This document shows, in pieces, positions 1 through 7,070 of a stretch of DNA of 12,643 bases. The translations under genes and the position numbers were made by a program. The stretch's first letter is position 1. Every line of letters begins with the position of its first letter. The notes under the pieces were generated by a model, which saw only the letters and a program-made list of their open reading frames with translations, did not search any database and had not been told where the DNA came from. Source of the DNA: Chitinophagaceae bacterium (lineage in GTDB: Bacteria > Bacteroidota > Bacteroidia > Chitinophagales > Chitinophagaceae); contig JALOMX010000089.1 in the NCBI GenBank assembly GCA_025455245.1, positions 1-12,643 of the forward strand, read 5' to 3'.

Positions 1-947
1 CGGTATTCAGCCTGAATTTCACCCATATGCCGGTCTTTAAACCGGCCATTAAAATAGCCCCGCATGATCATTGGACTTCCTAGACGGCCCATTTCCCTGA
101 AGGGAATTTCAGGACCGATACTAAAGTTGAAAACTGTTTGAAAGGCAAACAAATGCCCCGGCTTTTTTCCTAACGGAACAAATTTTCGGACATCGGCAAG
201 TATGCGTTGAAAACCAAATTCGCTCCCCAGCGCTTCTGAGAAAAAGGTGGTTTGAAGTTCGGCGTAAAGGCCTTTAAAGGGTGCATAGGGGTTATCGCGG
301 CTATCGTATAAAATGGCCGGTCCAAGGCCTATCAGGCGGTTGTCTCCCGTGCCGGGTACACTGTCAAGGTTTACTTCTTCCTTTACATTAAACCAATCCA
401 CATTGGTGTACCAATCACTTTGCCAGAGCGCTCCAACATAAAGGTATTTTGAGACCCGGTTTAAGGCACGTAATTGTACACGTGTCCGGTTAAATAAGTA
501 TTCGCTCAGATTGCTTTCAGGTGTTTCATTTCCTATTCCCCAAAACCGGTCATAATAATTAATAAATCCAACCTGACCTTTCAGAAACCATTTGTTTTCG
601 GGCGTAAATACCTGCCATTGCAGATCGCTTTGAAATTGCCTGAGCTGACTGTAGGTGAATGAACCATAAATATATGAAGGCCTTGTTACAGCAGCTATGG
701 CACTATCTCTTGGTTTGAAGTAGTAGTCGAAACCTATTCCGCCAAGCCATCCTGTTTCAGGTTGACGGGTCAGGATAGGAAAGGGGATTAGCATGCGGTC
801 GGCTTGAGTAATGCGGTTGTATTGGCGAACAATTGCCGGAATCAGCCCTCTTTTTACACTACTATCAGCGGGGATGTCCTCCTTCATATCTTGTGAAAAA
901 GACCCTGTAGAATATAAAAAAGGGATTATCCAATAAAAAAAACGCAT
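1..947 (-). CDS. Omp85/BamA-like outer-membrane beta-barrel protein, 3' end off the window
   Basis: This is an open frame of 315 codons that runs off the left edge. The ATG at 947 is followed by an apparent signal peptide (residues 1-19: aromatic and hydrophobic, ending SFSQ). About 40 residues later the sequence becomes alternating and aromatic-rich, as in beta strands. Two segments are typical of the Omp85 (surface antigen D15) barrel. GPAILYDSRDNPYAPFKG at residues 209-226 resembles the family's 'D-R-D-N-P ... G' strand/turn. MIMRGYFNGRFKD around 294-305 contains the RGY of the conserved loop-6 (V)RGF/Y motif. No room exists for POTRA repeats, so this would be a barrel-only homologue, a type common in Bacteroidota and usually annotated 'BamA/TamA family outer membrane protein'. 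A role in membrane assembly or export is inferred from the family only. It is transcribed away from the 1038 gene, with which it shares a 90-bp promoter region. Confidence 0.75.
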   Translation of the reverse strand, partial: MRFFYWIIPFLYSTGSFSQDMKEDIPADSSVKRGLIPAIVRQYNRITQADRMLIPFPILTRQPETGWLGGIGFDYYFKPRDSAIAAVTRPSYIYGSFTYSQLRQFQSDLQWQVFTPENKWFLKGQVGFINYYDRFWGIGNETPESNLSEYLFNRTRVQLRALNRVSKYLYVGALWQSDWYTNVDWFNVKEEVNLDSVPGTGDNRLIGLGPAILYDSRDNPYAPFKGLYAELQTTFFSEALGSEFGFQRILADVRKFVPLGKKPGHLFAFQTVFNFSIGPEIPFREMGRLGSPMIMRGYFNGRFKDRHMGEIQAEY

Positions 948-951
948 CCTA

Positions 952-983
952 CAAAAGTGCAGGGTGTTTGCGAATTGCAGAAA
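952..983 (-). promoter_or_regulatory. Candidate promoter of the Omp85-like gene
   Basis: Read on the minus strand, CACTTTTG (959 to 952) matches the Bacteroidota -7 consensus TAnnTTTG except at the first base. TTTC (983 to 980), 20 bp upstream, resembles the -33 TTTG. The box ends only 4 bp before the ATG, so a transcript from here would have almost no 5' leader. Assigned by consensus matching alone. Confidence 0.3.
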
Positions 984-998
984 TATGGTTTATTTTTA
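967..998 (+). promoter_or_regulatory. Candidate promoter of the 1038 gene
   Basis: TTTG at 967-970 and TATTTTTA at 991-998 (7 of 8 to TAnnTTTG) are 20 bp apart, the usual Bacteroidota -33/-7 spacing. This predicts a leader of roughly 30 nt before the ATG at 1038. It overlaps the divergent candidate promoter on the other strand, so the two genes may compete for polymerase. Confidence 0.35.
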
Positions 999-1037
999 TG
1001 CCATAATTGCTCCATAACCACTTAAATATCCTGATCT

Positions 1038-1994
1038 ATGAACACACCTGACCCACAGGAGGAAAAGCAGTTGCCGGATGATCCGGCCCTTGAACGTGAT
1101 ATGCTTGAGCTTAAACTGAAAGCCGAATTTGGCATGTTGGAGCATATGCACTCCCCAGAAATGCCACCTGAACTAGCCCGCCTGTTTTTACAGCAGGTTT
1201 ATGATTTTGAAAAAAACTTCGCAAAGGCAGGTGGTGCCAAATCATTCAGGGAAACTCTTAACCTGCCTCAGTTTGAACCCTGGCCAAATACCGGGCTTGA
1301 TTGGAATACCGGTGAAGAATGGGTACGGCGATTGCTACAAGTTTATGAAGAAAAAAACATAGTAGTCATTTTTGAAAATGAGTATTCCCCTCAGGTTAAG
1401 TATGCATTTCTCGCCCATCATTTGCCTTTACAGACCAATTATTTCGGGAAACAACCCCAATTTCATACGACATTGGTTTATGAAGAATATTTTCCAAATC
1501 ATGGCGCTGAAATAGAGCGAAAAGCCATTTCCTTTTTAAATCATTTCTTCAACCGAAAGGCAGAGGGATTTCAGCAAGTCATATGGCGTGATCAGGTTGC
1601 TCCCGGGGTAGGTTTGTATGATGGGCAGCACTTAATAGATTATCTCAATGAATGGTTTTCTACACTTAGCGGGTTTGAAAAGCATGATTACCGTATTCTG
1701 CAGGTGAGCTATGAGATTACTCATTCAGATGATATAAATGAAATGAATGATAAGCATCCGGAGAATGATGATTTCCCCGGCGAACCTGAAAGGGGTATGG
1801 GTTTTGTAGAGGGTATTGTTGCTTATATTGCCGGTTCATTGGTACAGGCCGAGCCTTTAAAAAAGATGGGGCCTTTTAAATTATATTTTGAATGGCGGCA
1901 AGGCGATTGGGCAATCATTTATCCTTCCTTCCCGGGTTTGCCCACACCCCCGCCAAACTCCTTAGAAGATAATAGGGCAGAAAATGCCCATTAG
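1038..1994 (+). CDS. Uncharacterised acidic cytosolic protein, 318 aa
   Basis: I do not recognise this protein. It has no signal peptide and no membrane segment, and is acidic overall. The first 45 residues are charged and probably helical (repeated E/L/K). A globular part follows, with W-rich stretches (PWPNTGLDWNTGEEW near 82-96) and a long alpha/beta-looking middle. Residues about 230-250 are very acidic and probably a flexible linker (SDDINEMNDKHPENDD). A conserved-looking C-terminal segment (FKLYFEWRQGDWAIIYPSF) is followed by a proline-rich tail. The reading frame is intact, the codon pattern resembles that of its neighbours, and a consensus-like promoter precedes it, so it is very likely a real gene. 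It stands alone: its left neighbour is divergent, its right neighbour is convergent, and a terminator follows within 30 bp. Context therefore gives no hint of its role. Confidence 0.8.
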   Translation: MNTPDPQEEKQLPDDPALERDMLELKLKAEFGMLEHMHSPEMPPELARLFLQQVYDFEKNFAKAGGAKSFRETLNLPQFEPWPNTGLDWNTGEEWVRRLLQVYEEKNIVVIFENEYSPQVKYAFLAHHLPLQTNYFGKQPQFHTTLVYEEYFPNHGAEIERKAISFLNHFFNRKAEGFQQVIWRDQVAPGVGLYDGQHLIDYLNEWFSTLSGFEKHDYRILQVSYEITHSDDINEMNDKHPENDDFPGEPERGMGFVEGIVAYIAGSLVQAEPLKKMGPFKLYFEWRQGDWAIIYPSFPGLPTPPPNSLEDNRAENAH

Positions 1995-2018
1995 AAAAAA
2001 TGGTTTTTTTAAAACCAA

Positions 2019-2060
2019 AAACCGGAAGAAGGCTATTTTACGTTTCTTCCGGTTTATTTT
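2019..2060. terminator. Bidirectional hairpin terminator between convergent genes
   Basis: A perfect 12-bp inverted repeat (AAACCGGAAGAA at 2019-2030, TTCTTCCGGTTT at 2044-2055) has a 13-nt loop. Beyond the right arm is ATTTTATT; before the left arm is an A-rich stretch that serves as a U-run on the other strand. A smaller hairpin (TGGTTTT / AAAACCA, 2001-2017) sits just before it. The position, between the stop at 1994 and the minus-strand stop at 2093, fits termination of both genes. Confidence 0.8.
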
Positions 2061-2092
2061 ATTCAATACTGAGTATTATAATTCAACGGACA

Positions 2093-3709
2093 TCAGAAAT
2101 GCCACCTTACAAAGGCTTCCATGGCGGCATATTGGGTTAATCCCAGTTTGGCGTAAAGGTTTGCGGTGTTGGCATTACGCTCTTCAGCCCTTTGCCAGAA
2201 TTCCCTGCTGTCGCTCCCCTGAAACGGAACCATATCTTTTTGGGATTGGTGGATAAAAATGCCGTATCGTTTCTTCATTACCTGATCCGGGCTCATAGGC
2301 ACTGCCATTTCTATTTCAGAAATATCCCACTCCTGCCATGCTCCTTTGTACAGCCATACCCAACAGTCGTTTATCCATTCATCCCCTTGATCTTTAATTC
2401 TTTTCAAACTTTCAAAAACAATGTCAAGACATACCTTGTGGGTCCCGTGGGGATCGGCAAGATCTCCTGCACAAAAAACCTGGTGTGGTTTGATTTTTCG
2501 GAGGAGTTCCATAGTCAGAACTACATCTTCTTCGCCCATAGGATTTTTCTGAACAGTTCCCGTTTCATAAAACGGAAGGTTCTGAAAATGCCATTGGCCT
2601 TCATTCAGCCCTACATACCTGCAGGTAGCGGCTGCTTCGCATCGCCTGATGAGGCCTTTTATTGCCCGGATTTCCGGGGTGTCTACCTGGCTTGGTTTTT
2701 TGTTTTCGAGATATTGTCTTGCCTCATTTAATATGGCTGAAGATTTTTCGGTATCCACATTAAACATACCATTAAAACCAACGGCAAAGTCTAAGAACCT
2801 CGTTACAAACTCATCGGTAACGGCAATGTTTCCACTGGTTTGGTAAGCTACATGTACCTCGTGACCATGATCGTGAAGGCGCATAAAAGTACCACCCATG
2901 CTTATGATGTCGTCATCGGGATGGGGTGAAAAGATCAGGCTGCGCTTAGGTTGTATGTGGCTGCGTTCCGGATGATTGGGGATATCCGCGCCCGGTTTTC
3001 CCCCCGGCCAGCCGGTTATCGTATCGCGCATCATATAAAAAACCTGAAGGTTTATTTCATAGGCATCACCCTTTTCAACCATTAAATCACCCAGGCCATT
3101 TTCGTTATAGTCATAATTGGTTAGACTCAGAATGGGTTTGCCCACTTTGAGGGAAAGATTGATGACTGCCCGGCGAATCATTTTGGGAGTCCACTCAATT
3201 TCACCGGTAAGCCATGGAGATTTTATGCGGGTAAGGTCGCTTGCAGCCTGTTCGTCTATCACAAAAAGACAGTCGTTGTGCTGTTGCAAAAGGCTTGCAG
3301 GTACCTGTTCAGTTACATCTCCCTCAACTGATCGTGCAATAATGGGTGCTTTAAAACCCCAGGCCATCAGGATAATCCTTTTTGCCTTCATGATTGTGGA
3401 GATGCCCGCTGTAATGGCAAGTCTTGGAACCCTGCTGATGTTCTGAAAATCTTTGGCATTGGCAATTCTTGTACTGTTGTCCAAAGTCACCAGCCGGGTC
3501 TTGCTCATAATGCTGCTGCCCGGTTCGTTAAATCCGATATGGCCGTTATTACCGATTCCCAAAATCTGAAGGTCAATACCGCCTTCTGCTTCAATGGCAG
3601 CTTCATAAGCAAGACAATGCTTTTTTATTTCATCCTGTTTCCAGCCACCATCCGGGATGTGGATATTTTCAGGGAGAATATCTACATGGTCAAACAGGTA
3701 ACGGTGCAT
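2093..3709 (-). CDS. nagB: C-terminal NagB plus PIG-L/LmbE domain fragment
   Basis: This frame gives 538 residues from an internal ATG at 3709; the native frame extends further upstream to the duplication. Residues about 1-165 are the remaining NagB domain, with [14 protein letters not shown] at 51-64 (His57 and Glu62 match the catalytic His143/Glu148 of E. coli). The residue equivalent to Asp141 is Asn, as I recall for many NagB enzymes of other phyla. A linker follows. The PIG-L/LmbE domain starts near 255: FSPHPDDD (260-267) and DPHGTH (419-424) are the two zinc-ligand motifs of that family, so this half looks intact. If translated from an internal start, the product could keep deacetylase-type activity without deaminase activity. 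No start signal is evident there, so this is speculative. Confidence 0.7.
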   Translation of the reverse strand: MHRYLFDHVDILPENIHIPDGGWKQDEIKKHCLAYEAAIEAEGGIDLQILGIGNNGHIGFNEPGSSIMSKTRLVTLDNSTRIANAKDFQNISRVPRLAITAGISTIMKAKRIILMAWGFKAPIIARSVEGDVTEQVPASLLQQHNDCLFVIDEQAASDLTRIKSPWLTGEIEWTPKMIRRAVINLSLKVGKPILSLTNYDYNENGLGDLMVEKGDAYEINLQVFYMMRDTITGWPGGKPGADIPNHPERSHIQPKRSLIFSPHPDDDIISMGGTFMRLHDHGHEVHVAYQTSGNIAVTDEFVTRFLDFAVGFNGMFNVDTEKSSAILNEARQYLENKKPSQVDTPEIRAIKGLIRRCEAAATCRYVGLNEGQWHFQNLPFYETGTVQKNPMGEEDVVLTMELLRKIKPHQVFCAGDLADPHGTHKVCLDIVFESLKRIKDQGDEWINDCWVWLYKGAWQEWDISEIEMAVPMSPDQVMKKRYGIFIHQSQKDMVPFQGSDSREFWQRAEERNANTANLYAKLGLTQYAAMEAFVRWHF

Positions 3710-3999
3710 AAAGCTCCAGTAGCTTTGAATGGCATCGTGGCATCGCGTTCCAATGGATAATACTCATCAAGGTTAAAGGTGACCACATTTTTAAAACTCA
3801 GGCCTTCTTCTTTATGAAGCCTTACAAGCTCTTTGTACATGGAAATGGGAGAGGATCCGGTTGCCAGTCCGAGTACGCATTTTTTCCCTTCCATTTGTCG
3901 GGCCCTGATGATTTTGGCAACTTCATTGGCCACAAAGGCAGAACCTTCATTTGAGGTTTTAAAAATTTCTACCGGGATTTTTTCGTAAGAATTCACCAT
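3682..3999 (-). CDS. nagB: N-terminal NagB fragment (upstream part of the frameshifted gene)
   Basis: This frame encodes 105 residues from the ATG at 3999. Residues 1-87 are genuine NagB: the LGLATGSSP phosphate-binding loop (about 43-51) and FNLDEYYPL (75-83), whose Asp78 corresponds to the proton-relay Asp72 of the E. coli enzyme. The last 18 residues ([18 protein letters not shown]) come from the wrong frame after the 8-bp duplication and have no NagB character. Alone the fragment lacks the GHIGFNEPG catalytic loop and should be inactive. Confidence 0.7.
   Translation of the reverse strand: MVNSYEKIPVEIFKTSNEGSAFVANEVAKIIRARQMEGKKCVLGLATGSSPISMYKELVRLHKEEGLSFKNVVTFNLDEYYPLERDATMPFKATGALCTVTCLTM
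3730..3745. repeat. Exact 8-bp tandem duplication inside nagB
   Basis: TGGCATCG occurs twice back to back (3730-3737, 3738-3745). On the coding strand this is CGATGCCA twice. The net change of +8 shifts the frame by two. Deleting either copy restores the conserved NagB reading frame exactly, so the extra copy is the derived state. Confidence 0.95.
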
Positions 4000-4051
4000 T
4001 TTTTGAATCGTTTTTTAGAAAACCCAAACAAGGGGTTGCTTAATCCGGTTG

Positions 4052-4059
4052 TAAAAGTA
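4052..4059 (-). promoter_or_regulatory. Possible nagB -7 box
   Basis: TACTTTTA on the minus strand matches TAnnTTTG at 7 of 8 positions and would give a leader of about 45 nt before the ATG at 3999. No clear -33 TTTG lies 19-20 bp upstream. That space is instead occupied by the TTTGCGGT direct repeat, which could suggest activator dependence. Confidence 0.3.
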
Positions 4060-4065
4060 GCCTTA

Positions 4066-4083
4066 TTTGCGGTATTTTGCGGT
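4066..4083. repeat. Direct repeat TTTGCGGT, 10-bp period, upstream of nagB
   Basis: Two identical 8-bp words start exactly 10 bp apart (4066 and 4076), one helical turn, so a dimeric regulator could contact both from the same face. They lie immediately upstream of the possible nagB -7 box. Short AT-flanked repeats arise by chance, so an operator role is only a suggestion. Confidence 0.3.
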
Positions 4084-4313
4084 TTTTTTAAAAGAATTTA
4101 TTGCAAAAAAAAGCAGACCTTGGAAATACCAATCCTTGGTTTTCTTTTTCGTCCTTCAATCCAACCGCCTCATCCGATATTTTGGGTTTTATGTATGGGA
4201 TAAAAAAATCAGGCATTTGGATTCTAAACCGGTTTCTGATTAATTTATGAACCCGGGAAACCCGGTGTTGAAATTTTGCGAAATCATTTCATTCCCCGCT
4301 TATACAGAATACT

Positions 4314-4321
4314 TACTTTTG
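4314..4321 (+). promoter_or_regulatory. carA -7 promoter box
   Basis: TACTTTTG is a perfect match to the Bacteroidota -7 element TAnnTTTG and ends 27 bp before the ATG at 4349. No good TTTG is seen at the -33 position (ATTC at 4291-4294 is the nearest at 19 bp). The box lies downstream of the in-frame ATG at 4247, which argues that the longer reading frame is not the real start. Confidence 0.5.
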
Positions 4322-4348
4322 CGCGGCAAAAAATTTTTCCCAAGTACA

Positions 4349-5443
4349 ATGACGCATTCTTCCCAACCGGCCATCCTCGCTTTAGAAGATGGAAACTATT
4401 TTCATGGCTATGCCTTTGGCGCTATAGGTACCACTTCCGGCGAAATTTGTTTCAATACCGGCATGACCGGTTACCAGGAAGTCTTTACGGATCCCAGTTA
4501 TTTCGGTCAGGTACTTATCATGAACAATGTACACATCGGTAACTACGGCATCAAGGAAACGGATGTAGAATCCTCCTCGGTTAAAATTCGAGGATTGATA
4601 GCCCGTAACCTTGAGGAAAAATTCAGCCGGTTTCAGGCCAATGCTACCTTGCAGGATTACCTCATTCAAAATCAAATTGTAGCCATTGAGGGAATTGATA
4701 CAAGGGCATTGGTGGCTCATATCCGTAAGCAGGGTGCAATGAACTGTATCATCAGCAGTGATGGTAAAACCATTGAACAATTGAGGGAAGAACTTTCCAA
4801 GATCCCTTCAATGGCAGGCCTTGAACTTGCATCACATGTTAGTACAACAGCGCCGTACTATAAAGGGAATCCTGCACACGGAAAGCGCGTTGCAGTGCTT
4901 GATTTTGGAATCAAACAAAACATTTTACAGAATATGATCGACCGGGGTGTGTATGCAAAAGTTTTTCCGGCCCATACACCTGTACGCGACCTGCTCGATT
5001 TTGAACCTGATGGTTTTTTCATAAGCAATGGCCCGGGCGACCCGGCAGCTATGCCTTATGCAGTTGAAACCATACAGGAACTGACAAAATACAATAAACC
5101 GATTTTTGGTATTTGTCTTGGACATCAGCTATTGGCGCTTGCCCATGGAATTCCCACTTTTAAAATGCACCATGGCCACCGCGGGCTCAACCATCCGGTG
5201 AAAAATATTATTACCGGCCGCAGTGAGATTACTACCCAAAACCACGGTTTTGGTGTTGATCCGGAAGCAGTTGAAAAGGCATCGCATATCGAAATCACCC
5301 ATCTTAACCTGAACGATGATTCTATTGAGGGCATCCGAATTAAGGACAAGCCATTTTTTTCAGTGCAATATCACCCGGAGGCCACACCGGGGCCTCATGA
5401 CAGCCGGTACCTCTTCGATCAGTTCGTGGAGATGATGAATTAA
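4349..5443 (+). CDS. carA: Carbamoyl-phosphate synthase small (glutaminase) subunit
   Basis: CarA hydrolyses glutamine and passes the ammonia to CarB, which makes carbamoyl phosphate for pyrimidine and arginine synthesis in the cytoplasm. The protein is 364 aa, normal for CarA. The N-terminal small-chain domain covers about 7-135, with GYAFGAIGTTSGEICFNTGMTGYQEVFTDPSY at 20-51 as its hallmark. The class-I glutamine amidotransferase domain covers about 180-362. Its nucleophile is Cys256 in FGICLGHQ, the catalytic pair is His342/Glu344 in QYHPEA, and the conserved SNGPGDP loop is at 226-232. An in-frame ATG at 4247 would add 34 residues without CarA homology and would lie upstream of the promoter box, so I chose 4349. 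No carB follows; it must be elsewhere. The gene appears monocistronic, with its own terminator. Confidence 0.96.
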   Translation: MTHSSQPAILALEDGNYFHGYAFGAIGTTSGEICFNTGMTGYQEVFTDPSYFGQVLIMNNVHIGNYGIKETDVESSSVKIRGLIARNLEEKFSRFQANATLQDYLIQNQIVAIEGIDTRALVAHIRKQGAMNCIISSDGKTIEQLREELSKIPSMAGLELASHVSTTAPYYKGNPAHGKRVAVLDFGIKQNILQNMIDRGVYAKVFPAHTPVRDLLDFEPDGFFISNGPGDPAAMPYAVETIQELTKYNKPIFGICLGHQLLALAHGIPTFKMHHGHRGLNHPVKNIITGRSEITTQNHGFGVDPEAVEKASHIEITHLNLNDDSIEGIRIKDKPFFSVQYHPEATPGPHDSRYLFDQFVEMMN

Positions 5444-5464
5444 GATCCGTAACAATTATTAAAT

Positions 5465-5498
5465 AATGCCTTGCAAAATTTTTATTGCAGGGCATTTT
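5465..5498. terminator. carA terminator
   Basis: AATGCCTTGCAA (5465-5476) pairs with TTGCAGGGCATT (5485-5496) in a 12-bp stem with one G-U pair and an 8-nt loop. Only a short T run (TTTT, 5495-5498) follows. It begins 22 bp after the carA stop. Confidence 0.7.
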
Positions 5499-5828
5499 CA
5501 CTTTTGCCAGATCATGTAATGCTGCTTTTCAGTGATTAAATGAAAAGATGAAGGCTGTTTGATTTTTAGGTTTATTTTTTTGGGTTGTTTGTATTTCGTC
5601 TCATTCAACCCTTGTTCTTTTTTAATCAGGACATGAAAAAAATAACATTCTAAAAAATAATCATCAACATGAATCCACGCAATCGTTACCGGAATCACAA
5701 TTCCTTCAAAAAACTTTTCAGGTTGACCTTGGTCATGTTTTACGGGCGGCATCTTTCATTATTTTGGGGCCTGAAAAAAACTGATGATCTTCAGGCACAG
5801 TCAGATGAAACAAACCTTGCTTTCTTTT

Positions 5829-5859
5829 TTTGGCAGCAAGCTTAATCAGCAGATTTTCG
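5829..5859 (+). promoter_or_regulatory. Weak candidate promoter for ackA-pta
   Basis: TTTG at 5829-5832 is followed after 19 bp by GATTTTCG (5852-5859), 6 of 8 to TAnnTTTG, which ends 15 bp before the ackA ATG. Spacing and position fit but the -7 match is poor. Confidence 0.25.
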
Positions 5860-5874
5860 GTCAAAATTCTTTTC

Positions 5875-7068
5875 ATGGATACACAAACGATTCTCGTATT
5901 AAACACCGGTTCCTCCTCATTGAAATTTTCACTGATTACCACCGACGATCAGAAAGTGGTTTTTTCAGGATTGGCAGATAAGCTCGGTTTGCCGGATGCT
6001 ACCATTACCTTCAGGCACAACGGAAAAAAAAATGAAACGCCACTGTCACCGGGTAACCACAAACAGGCGGTTTCAGAAATCTTCAGCTACATACATGCAC
6101 AAGGGCTTACCGGAAGCATTGCAGGTGTAGGTCATCGTGTGGTACATGGCGGCGAGCAGTTTAAAACATCTACGGTTATTGATAAAGCAGTATTGGCTGC
6201 CATTGAAGCTTGTGTGCCCTTTGCACCGCTGCATAATCCTGCCAACCTCGTAGGTATCCGCGGTGCTATGGAAGTGGCCCCGCATTTACCGCAAGTAGCC
6301 GTATTTGACACTGCTTTTCATCAAACCATTCCCGAACATGCTTATCTGTATGCGGTGCCTATGCAATGGTATCGTCAATACGGTGTCCGTAGGTATGGCT
6401 TTCATGGTACAAGTCATCAGTATGTTGTTCAAAGGGCTGCCAATGAACTTGGCATTCCTCTGAATGATTCTGCCTTTATCAGTGCACACCTTGGCAACGG
6501 AGCAAGTGCCACTGCCGTTCTTAATGGAAAGAGTGTTGATACTACCATGGGTTTTACTCCACTCGAAGGTTTGGTAATGGGAACAAGGAGCGGAGATATT
6601 GATCCCGGACTTCCCCCATATATTGCACAATCGCTTGGAATTACTCCCGATGAAGTGGTGAACCTGCTGAATAAAAAAAGCGGTTTGCTTGGATTGAGCG
6701 AACTTAGCAATGATATGCGCGAACTTACGGAAGCCGCTGCAAAAGGACATAAAGGCGCCTCCGTTGCCATCGAAGTTTTTGTGTTCCGGTTGGCCAAGGC
6801 TATTGGAGCGCTTGCTGTATCACTTCCACGTATTGACGCACTGATATTTACCGGAGGTATTGGTGAGAATTCTGTACTTGTTCGGGAGAAAGTATTAAAG
6901 CGGCTAAAGGTATTTGGTTTTATTGCCGATGCCGGCGCCAATGCAAAGGCCGTTGGTGGAACCGGAGGAGTAATTACCATTTTGGATAGCCCGGTGGCCA
7001 TGGTAGTGAATACCAATGAAGAGGCGATGATTGTAAAACAAACCATTGAGGTACTTAAAAATAAATAA
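5875..7068 (+). CDS. ackA: Acetate kinase
   Basis: AckA interconverts acetyl phosphate + ADP and acetate + ATP in the cytoplasm. The protein is 397 aa, the usual length. Family signatures are all present: LVLNTGSSSLKF (8-18, with the Asn10 phosphate-site residue), GVGHRVVHGGE (84-94, Arg88), PLHNPAN (118-124, His120), VFDTAFH (143-149, Asp145, the putative catalytic acid), RRYGFHGTSH (172-181, His177), MGTRSGDIDPG (235-245, Arg238), TGGIGENS (326-333) and NTNEEAMI (379-386). All residues known to be important in the Methanosarcina enzyme have counterparts. An in-frame TTG at 5830 would add 15 residues without homology; the ATG at 5875 starts directly before the conserved first strand. The next gene, pta, begins 2 bp after the stop, so the two are almost certainly co-transcribed as the classic acetate overflow pathway. 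Confidence 0.97.
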   Translation: MDTQTILVLNTGSSSLKFSLITTDDQKVVFSGLADKLGLPDATITFRHNGKKNETPLSPGNHKQAVSEIFSYIHAQGLTGSIAGVGHRVVHGGEQFKTSTVIDKAVLAAIEACVPFAPLHNPANLVGIRGAMEVAPHLPQVAVFDTAFHQTIPEHAYLYAVPMQWYRQYGVRRYGFHGTSHQYVVQRAANELGIPLNDSAFISAHLGNGASATAVLNGKSVDTTMGFTPLEGLVMGTRSGDIDPGLPPYIAQSLGITPDEVVNLLNKKSGLLGLSELSNDMRELTEAAAKGHKGASVAIEVFVFRLAKAIGALAVSLPRIDALIFTGGIGENSVLVREKVLKRLKVFGFIADAGANAKAVGGTGGVITILDSPVAMVVNTNEEAMIVKQTIEVLKNK

Positions 7069-7070
7069 AG

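Larger units (their letters stand above)
2093..3999 (-). pseudogene. nagB: Glucosamine-6-phosphate deaminase/PIG-L deacetylase fusion, frameshifted by an 8-bp tandem duplication
   Basis: NagB converts glucosamine-6-phosphate to fructose-6-phosphate and ammonia. In Bacteroidota a long form carries a C-terminal LmbE/PIG-L deacetylase-type domain, and this locus encodes that form in two frames. The N-terminal 87 codons (from the ATG at 3999) end at ...[12 protein letters not shown]. The rest continues in another frame as [17 protein letters not shown]. The break lies in an exact tandem repeat, TGGCATCG twice (plus strand 3730-3745). Removing one copy joins the halves into a 632-residue protein, a normal length for the fusion, with no residue missing at the join. 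As written the gene cannot make a complete deaminase. It may be a true pseudogene, a slippage-reversible allele or a sequence error; the sequence alone cannot separate these. It is divergent from carA and convergent with the 1038 gene. Confidence 0.88.
4000..4348. other. Divergent nagB-carA intergenic region with possible control sites
   Basis: No convincing gene lies in these 349 bp. A 66-codon plus-strand frame at 4003-4203 is AT-run-driven and has no coding look. Sites seen: a possible nagB -7 box (4059-4052, minus); a direct repeat TTTGCGGT with a 10-bp period (4066-4073, 4076-4083); a perfect 10-bp palindrome AAACCGGTTT (4226-4235); a repeat of AACCCGG with a 9-bp period (4250-4265) that can also form a short CCGGG/CCCGG hairpin; and the carA promoter box (4314-4321). 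I do not see a PyrR-type attenuator or a recognisable riboswitch. Confidence 0.5.
5444..5874. other. 431-bp carA-ackA gap without a convincing gene
   Basis: The left part holds the carA terminator (5465-5498). The rest is AT-rich with two overlapping small frames. One is on the plus strand at 5669-5845 (58 codons, ATG start, rich in F, N and R). The other is on the minus strand at 5752-5498 (84 codons, beginning MPPVKHDQGQ and ending in a lysine-rich tail). I recognise neither, they exclude each other over 5669-5752, and neither has a promoter or terminator that clearly belongs to it. Either might be a small real gene; the more economical reading is untranslated spacer plus the ackA promoter. 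Confidence 0.4.

Noticed and set aside
1984..2256. 90-codon plus-strand frame overlapping the 1038 gene's stop
   Set aside because: It runs through the hairpin terminator and into the antisense of nagB; composition is not protein-like.
2192..2731. 179-codon plus-strand frame opposite nagB
   Set aside because: It lies wholly antisense to the PIG-L half, whose conserved motifs show which strand is coding.
4003..4203. 66-codon plus-strand frame in the nagB-carA gap
   Set aside because: Built on A/T runs, no promoter of its own, no recognisable protein features.
4247..4348. In-frame N-terminal extension of carA from the ATG at 4247
   Set aside because: The 34 extra residues do not resemble CarA, and a perfect -7 box (4314-4321) lies inside them, so transcription would start after the upstream ATG.
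4247..4349. Pyrimidine-responsive attenuator or riboswitch before carA
   Set aside because: The predicted leader is only about 20 nt and I find no terminator/antiterminator pair or PyrR-like element.
5830..5874. In-frame TTG start giving a 412-residue AckA
   Set aside because: The added 15 residues precede the conserved first strand without homology; the ATG at 5875 gives the standard length.
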